64,000 bases of DNA from Larix kaempferi (lineage: Eukaryota; Streptophyta; Pinopsida; Pinales; Pinaceae). This document shows, in pieces, positions 57,481 to 64,000 of the stretch. The notes beneath the pieces are model-generated. The model saw only the letters and a program-made list of their open reading frames with translations, was not told where the DNA came from and searched no databases. The position numbers and the translations under genes were made by a program. Within the stretch, counting starts at the first letter, position 1. Each line of letters starts with the position of its first letter. The stretch lies in assembly GCA_027924585.1 (NCBI GenBank), contig BSBM01000877.1:7441501-7505500 (forward strand). The letters run 5' to 3'.

Positions 57481-57615
57481 GACTATATAGTATAAAGTCT
57501 ATCAGTGCCTGTTGCATAATGTCACCTAATACAGCTCGAATGGGGCTAGTTCCTGTTGATGCCTCGAAAATTGCAGCATCAATCAGCAAAGGATTCTCCC
57601 CGAAAAGCAAGCCCA
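57481..57615 (-). other. Exon-like block, family not recognised
   Basis: The minus strand is open and protein-like: GLLFGENPLLIDAAIFEAST then GTSPIRAVLGDIMQQALIDF. Clear splice sites are not visible. It agrees in orientation with the other enzyme fragments from 43.8 kb on. Confidence 0.25.
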
Positions 57616-58830
57616 ATTAGATAATTCACCGTTTGGTGTGGGGAATCCGTCCGGTTAACGGTTCCGAATACCGTGTGAGATTTAAAGATTTGTTTATTTT
57701 ACTGGTTGCGGCCCAATCCACCGGTTATATATTTTGTATTTAATATGATATGCATGTGCCCTAAATTAAATGCATGTGGTAAACAAATCTATGCTAACCT
57801 AGTTTAAATCTAAATTATCCTATCCTTATAAGGATCAAATTTAAAGAATGAGTAATAAACTAAAAATACACCCAAGAACTTCACAGATAGCTGTTAAATT
57901 GAAAGGAGCATTTACAGCAGAAATAAAGATTATCCAAGATAGATTAGATAAAGATAAGCATTCTATCACCCATTTAACACAGAAATTTTGCAAAGGAAAT
58001 GAAACCATTCATAGCAGAAAATTAATTCACAATATCCAGGAAAGATCTCACAGGAAATGTAGGAAAGATGCAAAAATAGTTCAGCAATTATCCAACAAGA
58101 CTCCAAGCAAAGTGTTGTGTAGGATTCCACAGGCCCAAAACGACTTCCTTATTCGTGTAGCAGAAATAGTTCATATACAAGATAGAAACGTCCTTTCACC
58201 TGCCAAAAGTCCTTTCCTTCTCTTCTGATCTTCTATTTATAAATTTACAATCTACTCCTTGAGTTGATAGGTGTGCCCTAAACTCTAGAACCTTCTAATT
58301 TGTCCTTTAGTGCACAACTACGAATTCACAGACTCATGGCAAGCCTTCCATATAAGACAGAATAAGGGTCAGCTGTCTCTTAAAGCATTTATACAATAAA
58401 GGAATTTCAGCTATTCCTCACATTAAGACAAATAAGAATTCTGCTGATTTATCTGTTTATTTGGCTTCCTTTTGTTGACTTGCCAACTCATCCTCACTAA
58501 CTGGCCCGCTTGTGGTTGTTGTGCCATCAACACTTTGGATATGGGTGGCCCATTGACTGGGCTCTCTCAAGATAATTTTGCTCCGAACAGATATTGTTTC
58601 CTTTGATGCAATCTCATACCTGTGTAGATCTGATTTTCCTTTTGTTGCTCCTTCTTCCTTGCAGACCTTCTAAGCATAACAAACCTGCAGTGAGCGAGGC
58701 AATACAAATAAGGAGTATGCAGAAATTAGCAAAAATTGCAAAGCTTCCTACATATTTGTAAAAGAAAACATGACAAAGTTGGCTTTAAATAAGTCTTCGC
58801 GCCCAAAGCGGCGATCGCAAGATTAAGCTC
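57616..58830. other. Unassigned DNA, possibly an old LTR on the minus strand
   Basis: A minus-strand TATA box (tataaatagaagatc) lies at 58230-58244. The open plus frame 57848-58228 (126 codons, Lys/Gln-rich) has no recognisable domain. I could not define LTR ends or a target duplication. Confidence 0.25.
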
Positions 58831-59032
58831 CGCGCTAAGGTGGTGGGTGTAACATTAGGTTTTGTGCTAAGCGACGAGTGTAAATTTAAGACTTGTGCCA
58901 AAGCACCGATCAAAGGATTAAGGTTTGCGATGATAATGCTGCAAGCGTAAGTTTAAGTTCAGCGCCAAGGCGGCAATTGTAACATTAAGTTTTGCGCTAA
59001 GCGGTGAACGTAAATTTAATACTTGCGCCAAA
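58831..59032. repeat. Two diverged tandem units of 130 bp, GC-richer than the surroundings
   Basis: cgcgctaagg at 58831 corresponds to agcgccaagg at 58961, followed in both by gtaacattaggtttt/gtaacattaagtttt, gctaagcg and gtaaatttaa. The word gcgc(c/t)aa recurs to about 59150. Confidence 0.75.
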
Positions 59033-59340
59033 ATTAGACTTCGAGGAAAGACGAGGCGCGGCTATGGAAGTGAGAGCTATATGGATAAGCTTAGCGCCTT
59101 TGGCGCAAGTTTTAGTCACAAAATGTGCGCTAATGGGAACTGCGCCAATGAGCCAAAAGACTTAGAAGATTCTTTGAGTTGGCGATCTTAAGGACAAATC
59201 CTGCTCCAAAGTGCTCTTTAGCAGGCAGTTTAAGCTTAAAGGTTGGGCAAGAGAGCCCCAAAACAAAAGGTCGAATTATAGTTAAGATTACCACCGAAGA
59301 GGCAGAGTTAAGCTTAAGATTTGTGCCAAAGGCGACCGAC

Positions 59341-59478
59341 TTATGCTTGACACTTGCGCCGAAGGCGGAAGATTTATGGATAAAAAAAATGCGCTAAAGG
59401 GCAACAATCTTATGATTGACACTTGCACTGAAGGCGGAAGATTTATAGATAAAAAATGCGTCGAAGAGTCCAAGGTGA
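59341..59478. repeat. Two tandem 69-bp units
   Basis: ttatgcttgacacttgcgcc at 59341 and ttatgattgacacttgcact at 59410, both followed by gaaggcggaagatttat and a poly-A run. The plus strand reads the same peptide twice (DTCAEGGRFMDKK, DTCTEGGRFIDKK). Confidence 0.85.
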
Positions 59479-61049
59479 CTTTTCCTGAGAGAAAAAAAAA
59501 TGAGAAAACTTTTGGGAAGCAAGTGTTGAAATTTTGCCAAGTTAGAGAGAAAAAACAGTCTGAAAGACAAGGAAAACACTTATTACAAACCGTGTAGAAG
59601 GAGGGGCCCCGAATATCTTCAAAATTTTGGGGAAGGATGTTGCAGCAACAACAGTTCCTTAATGGCATTTAGCAGTGGAAAACATGCAACCTCAAGTAAA
59701 AGATGCTAGAAATTAGGAGTGCAATTTCAATTATATGTAAGCACACTGACAAATAAGTACATCAAAAAGCCATTTTTGTCAGGAAACAAAAAATATAGGT
59801 GTGATATAAGCAAGAAATAAAAAAAAACATATGGTTGGGGGCAGGGTATCTTTTAAGGAAGATAAAAATATGCTCAAGTGTAGTATTCTGGGCGATTATT
59901 TTGGATTGAAAAAAACATAAATATAGATTGGTAGGCGAACATTAAATATGAAACATACAATCTACTACTGAAACTTGTAAATTTTGGCGAATATTATGAT
60001 AAAAAAACATATTTTATGTAAATATAGGCAATATTAGAGACTAAAAATGACCAAATAACGAATTTATTTTTTGAAAAAAGGCCCAAAAAATAGCCAATTG
60101 GCGAAATTTCGCCCCTAAAAATTTCCCTAGTTGGGGGAAATGTTCGTTTCTGAGGAGAAAACCATTAAAAGATTATGGTAGGCCTAAAAGCATAACAAAA
60201 TATTGTATAACATAAGACTACATGGGAATTGAAATACACTAGAGTATACTTTTTCAACTTTCATAATATTAACAGGCATACTAAAAAGGATCTGAAATAT
60301 ACTGAATTTTGTAGTAATTCATAAACTAGTAAAATCCAACCACAACAACCCCAACCTACAAAACAATGCCACTTTAGTTTTGAAGCATGTTTAGGAGGTA
60401 AACCAAGAAGAATGCACACAGAAGTAACAGAGACATGGAAAGGATAGAATTTCAAAATAAAACAAGTAAAAATGAACCAAAACACTATGAATGTCAACTT
60501 TAGAGAAATACATCTCTGTCGTGCTCCATGAGAAATCTAGGTTTGAATTCTATCTTTTTATCACCATCTTCCTATCAAGAAGACATAATAAATGTCACTT
60601 TCCACATAAGGAGAGTTTTCAATGTGGTCACCTGTAATATGCAACAGCATCCAAGGGGAAGCATGATTGGACAACCTCAAGGCACTAGCCATCCTCCCAT
60701 GGCCCCTCTTGGACAAATAGATCAAATTTCGAATATACAATGGACACATCTCACCAGTCATGACAGAAACAAGGATCCTTTGCCTTCCTATTCGCATTCT
60801 GTAGTTAGTTCTCCATAATATTTATCAGGATAGTGGTTCACTTTGATACTGGATCGAAGACATTCAGCAGATTAGAAAAAAATGAAATCACAAGGTATTT
60901 TTTTAGCACACTTCTATTGTTTTTTATCAAAAAAATTCCTGATTTGGATTGAAGCTTTTCGGCAAGAGAAATTGAAAATACACAGGTTATTTTCTTCCGA
61001 ATTTTATCTGTAAAATTCTCGGTTGGATTGAATCCTTTGCGAAGGAAAA
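59479..61049. other. Unassigned DNA
   Basis: AT-rich, with a short palindromic phrase ttggcgaaatttcgcccc near 60098. Frames of up to 96 codons (for example 60528-60818) show no recognisable domain. Confidence 0.3.
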
Positions 61050-62090
61050 ATGTTGTCATCTCTAGGAAATTCCCCCCGTCACATATTTCCCTCGCCCTCA
61101 CCCTCACCTGCACCTACACCCTCAGGTCTTAACAAATGCTATGATGATGGAAGGAGGGGTTTGCTCATGGGCCCTCCGGCTCCCAAGAAGAGGAAAATTC
61201 TCGAAACTGTACTAGACGAAGACACATACATTGCAGCTCTTGAGAAGATGATTGAAAGGGATTTTTTCCACGATTTTCCCAAGCTCCATGACCACCTGGA
61301 TTGGCTCGAAGCCAGCCGCAGCAACAATCCATTACAAATACTTGATGCCCAATTGAATATTATTGAGAGGAGGTGAGGGAGGGAAGGCCAGGATCGAGCC
61401 CTTTTCATGCCAGCATTGTCTGTTGTGGATCCCTTTGGAACCCCTGCATCTCTTGTTGTCCCTTCTCCCGCACCATTGTCAGTGAGATCGATGAGGTCTC
61501 CCAGCCAACAGCCTCTGGGCCTAGACCCGGTTCGCGATTCAGACAACGAGTTGCCGATCGATACTTCCATGTCTCTGGATGTGTTTTTGAAGCGCCATAC
61601 TAGTGAGGATAATGAGAGTTTTCAAAGATTATTGACAAAATGAACAAGAATACGAGGGAAAAGTACCACTACTTGCATGATGTCGAATCACAACCAGAAG
61701 AGAGGATTGCCGATGAGAATGATAGGATAAATGATGGTTTTGGTACCTCAGGGCAGCCTGAGAGCACATTGGTTAATTGGAAATATTAAGCTAAGAATCT
61801 TCTTATGTATGATTCAGCGAATCGAGAGGAAGCACCGCTGACGAAGGTGGAAAGGGAAGACAGAGTCAAGGCATTAACAAAAGTGGTCGATACAAAGAAT
61901 ACGCGTTTCCATGAAAGGTGCTTGATTCCAAGACCAAAGAAGAAGACACTGTGGCGATACTCTACACTCCTGTTGCAGGTGGAACACTAGTATCTTGGCC
62001 TTTTGCGAAGCGGGATACGGAGAGGGAAAAGAAAAGATATGATTTGGAGGATCTCCGTAAAACCCCCTAGTTACTATTAGGGAATTCAAT
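61050..62090 (+). pseudogene. ESS2: ESS2/DGCR14 splicing-factor pseudogene
   Basis: Seen in order, without introns: the Ser/Pro-rich start (SPRHIFPSPSPSPAPTPS), KKRKILETVLDEDTYIAALE, KMIERDFFHDFPKLHDHLDW, a TGA at 61374, SMSLDVFLKRHTSEDNESF, a frameshift near 61627, DKMNKNTREKYHYLHDVE, INDGFGTSGQPESTLVNWKY, a stop at 61788, AKNLLMYDSANREEAPLT, NTRFHE and, after another frameshift near 61970, PVAGGTLVSWPFAKRD. Known: ESS2 is a conserved nuclear protein of the late spliceosome (C complex) with exactly this block order; plant proteins are about 480-500 residues. The C-terminal third is missing. Lack of introns suggests a retrocopy, but I see no poly-A tail or target duplication. Confidence 0.85.
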
Positions 62091-62128
62091 TAAGGATGAT
62101 CCAAATAAGGCACATTAGGTTACAGTTA

Positions 62129-62856
62129 TGTTCGAACTCCATAGCCGGTTCCTGTAAAATTAGTCACAGCAGATATAATAAACACGTAAATCAATCACAA
62201 TATATGAAACTCGGAAAAATGGTGTAAAATTGTGCAAAACATGCATCAGTGCTCAATATCCCAATGAGGGTAAATAATTACAATACAATACAGTAACAAT
62301 GACTAAGCAATTCGAATTGACTAAGGAGTTCATTCGAATTGCTGAATGGTGTAGCTTGGCTCCAACTAGGAGTCCTCATCATCAATCAGTGGTGGTTATC
62401 AATGCATAAGAACCAGTCATCCAGGTGTCAATCTGAGTCTAACTGAGTGTAACAAGTGTAATTGAAGTGTGCATCACTGATATAGGGAAGGAGGCTCAGT
62501 GGAGGGCACATGGGAGGATTAACTAAAGTTAGAAAAGTCATCTAGTCAATCTGGAGGTCCAATGGAGTGAAATAGTCAGTCAGGAGTGAAACTAACCTCA
62601 AATCAAGGAGAATTAGAGCTAAATGAGTGTAACTAAAGTGGAACTGAAGTGGTAGGTGAAGAAGTACACCCTTCTCTGGCAGTAGGTGAGAAGTGGGCGC
62701 CTTCCTGACTAGGAGGGCTAAAAATCTGATGGAAGGAGCTCCCGGGTGCTAGAATTAAGTGGATAAGGTGCTGGAGGCATCAACCTGGTGACTGCGATGC
62801 ATGCAAACCCTAATTGCATGCAAGGTCCTGAAAATGATGATGTGGATATCCAAACA
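62129..62856 (-). repeat. 3' LTR of element E
   Basis: On the minus strand it starts TGTTTGGATATCC at 62856 and a TG...CA end fits at 62129 (GGAGTTCGAACA), giving 728 bp, close to D's 716. It shares phrases with D's LTR (ccctatat, ttagactcag). The far end is the less certain one, as only one side of the insertion is in the window. Confidence 0.65.
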
Positions 62857-63032
62857 CCCCCCCTCAAGCTAGACTATGATGAGCAAAAAAATAATGTAGG
62901 GCCCTGGTTACTAGGACCAAAGGTCACCCTAATACAATAATCCAAAAAAAATGTTGAAAATAAGTTAAGTGAGGAAAGAGGGAAAACCCAGTGGGAAGAA
63001 TGCGCCCCCTCAAGCTAAAACATAATAATGGA

Positions 63033-64000
63033 TCAATCTGTCTCCACCATGATGGAACTCACCCCCAATAGTGAACGGAGGTAAGAGAACTTCTTCTCAG
63101 TGAAGCTCTTGGTGAATATGTTTGCAATTTGCTCATCGGTAGGGAAATATTGCAAAATGATGGTGCGATCATGCACCAACTCTCGAATGTAGTGCATATG
63201 AATCTCAATGTGTTTGGTCCTCTGCCGCTAAACTGGATCTGTGGATATCTTGATAGCACTTTGATTGTCACAAAAGAGGACGGTAAAAGTAGTGCCACCA
63301 AAACCAATCTCGGAAAGAATACCCTGCAACCAAACTGCCTGAATGCATGCATTGACTACCCCTCGATACTCTACCTCTGCTGAAGAAAGTGCAATGGGTA
63401 CCTGATTTTTGCTTGACCAGCAAATAGGCCCATGTCCAGTCATGAAAACATATCCGGAAGTGGACTTCCGATCTATGTTATCACCTTCCCAATCTGAATC
63501 AGTAAAACCAATGAAATCTAGCTCAGAATCTGTAGCATAATGTATCCCAAAATGTTTCGTACCTTGCACATACTACAAGATCCGCTTGGCTTCCCACCAA
63601 TGAAGCTCATGTGGCTGCTGCATATACCTTGATATGGCACTCACGGCATAAGATATACCAGGCCTAGAGTGTGTCAAGTATAGTAGTGAACCAATCAATT
63701 GTCGATACATAGTGCAATCTGTAAGCAGTGTAGAATTTCCCTCCTCAAAACTGATTCCTGAGAGGAATGGGAATGGCGCTGCCTTACATTCAGCTATATT
63801 AAACTTCAATAATAGGTCAAAATCATATTTTTGCTGATATATAATGATCCCATCAAAATTTTGAGCTATCTCCAAGCCCAAAAAGTGACTCAGCAAGCCC
63901 AAATCACTCATGTCAAAAGCTAGATTTAAGGCAGTTTTTAGCTTGTTTATTGAAGTAAGAGTGCTACCAGTAATGAGAATATCATCAACATAAAGTAAAA
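63033..64000 (-). pseudogene. Copia reverse transcriptase (end) and RNase H of element E
   Basis: One continuous frame from the window edge to a stop at 63033-63035. It begins in the RT catalytic region (LLYVDDILITG, YVDD at 63981-63992), then MSDLGLLSHFLGLEIAQ, LLTDCTMYRQLIGSLLYLTH, an in-frame TAG (63573-63575), then RNase H: TDSDWEGDNIDRKSTSGYVF, CWSSKNQVPIALSSAEVEYR, FCDNQSAIKISTDPV, a second TAG (63228-63230), and KHIEIHMHYIRELVHDR, FTKSFTEKKFSYLRSLLG. Only two stops and no frameshift in about 320 codons make this the best preserved copia pol in the window, and probably a fairly young copy. Known: copia RT-RNase H lies at the C-terminus of the polyprotein. Confidence 0.88.

Larger units (their letters stand above)
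62129..64000 (-). mobile_element. Copia-type LTR retrotransposon E, 3' end, minus strand
   Basis: From the right edge: RT end, RNase H, 3' untranslated part, polypurine tract (gcttgagggggg on the minus strand, 62857-62868), then 3' LTR 62856 to about 62129. The rest lies beyond the window. Its 3' untranslated part and tract resemble those of element D. Confidence 0.8.

Noticed and set aside
42641-57620. Calling a complete Helitron around the gene fragments
   Set aside because: I found no convincing 3' hairpin with CTRR or 5' TC terminus, so capture is offered only as a hypothesis.
57848-58228. 126-codon plus-strand ORF
   Set aside because: No family, no conserved motif, no promoter or splice context; a minus-strand TATA nearby suggests noncoding repeat DNA.

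Overview
This is a plant nuclear window. It combines an endogenous caulimovirid, many plant LTR retrotransposons (Ty3 and Ty1/copia types) and decayed pieces of plant genes: an EMS1/EXS-type receptor kinase, peroxisomal malate dehydrogenase, organellar threonyl-tRNA synthetase, phosphoglycolate phosphatase and the splicing factor ESS2/DGCR14. The nested, old, stop-ridden retroelements and near absence of intact host genes suggest a very large plant genome. A gymnosperm is my best guess, but that is inference. I found no complete, clearly functional host gene. Coordinates were worked out by eye from the sequence; family names rest on recognised motifs, not on searches.

Layout. 1-3.5 kb: 3' part of an endogenous caulimovirid (reverse transcriptase-RNase H and an unusual C-terminal extension, then a TATA box and a tandem-repeat leader). 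4.1-4.8 kb: EMS1-like kinase fragment. 4.8-8.3 kb: mostly unassigned DNA with tandem duplications. 8.3-32.4 kb: a three-level retroelement nest. Ty3 element A (5' LTR from 8326, itself split by solo LTR G) is interrupted by copia-type element D (12310-29264), whose 5' LTR is interrupted by Ty3 element B (12919-26241). Each D and B insertion has a perfect 5-bp target duplication. 32.4-42.3 kb: Ty3 element C on the minus strand, related to A and B, interrupted by solo LTR H and cut off at a CACTA-like element. 42.7-48.1 kb: a tRNA-like relic, then malate dehydrogenase and threonyl-tRNA synthetase exons on the minus strand with introns still present. 48.1-55.2 kb: copia element F with LTRs, primer site, polypurine tract and perfect target duplication, but a degenerate pol and a repeat-rich 3' region. 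55.2-61 kb: unassigned DNA with a phosphoglycolate phosphatase exon and GC-richer tandem repeats. 61-62.1 kb: ESS2 pseudogene. 62.1-64 kb: 3' end of copia element E on the minus strand.

How the parts relate. A, B, C and solo LTR H belong to one Ty3 group. Its internal order is unusual: an N-terminal ORF, gag with several CCHC knuckles, protease, a second gag-like module, RT, RNase H, integrase with a GPY/F-like tail, then a long extra ORF ending in coiled coil. The second gag-like module is seen in A and B and as a remnant in C; the extra ORF is seen in B and C. D lacks RT, but its last about 150 internal bases resemble those of the RT-bearing element E, so D may be a non-autonomous partner mobilised by E-like elements.
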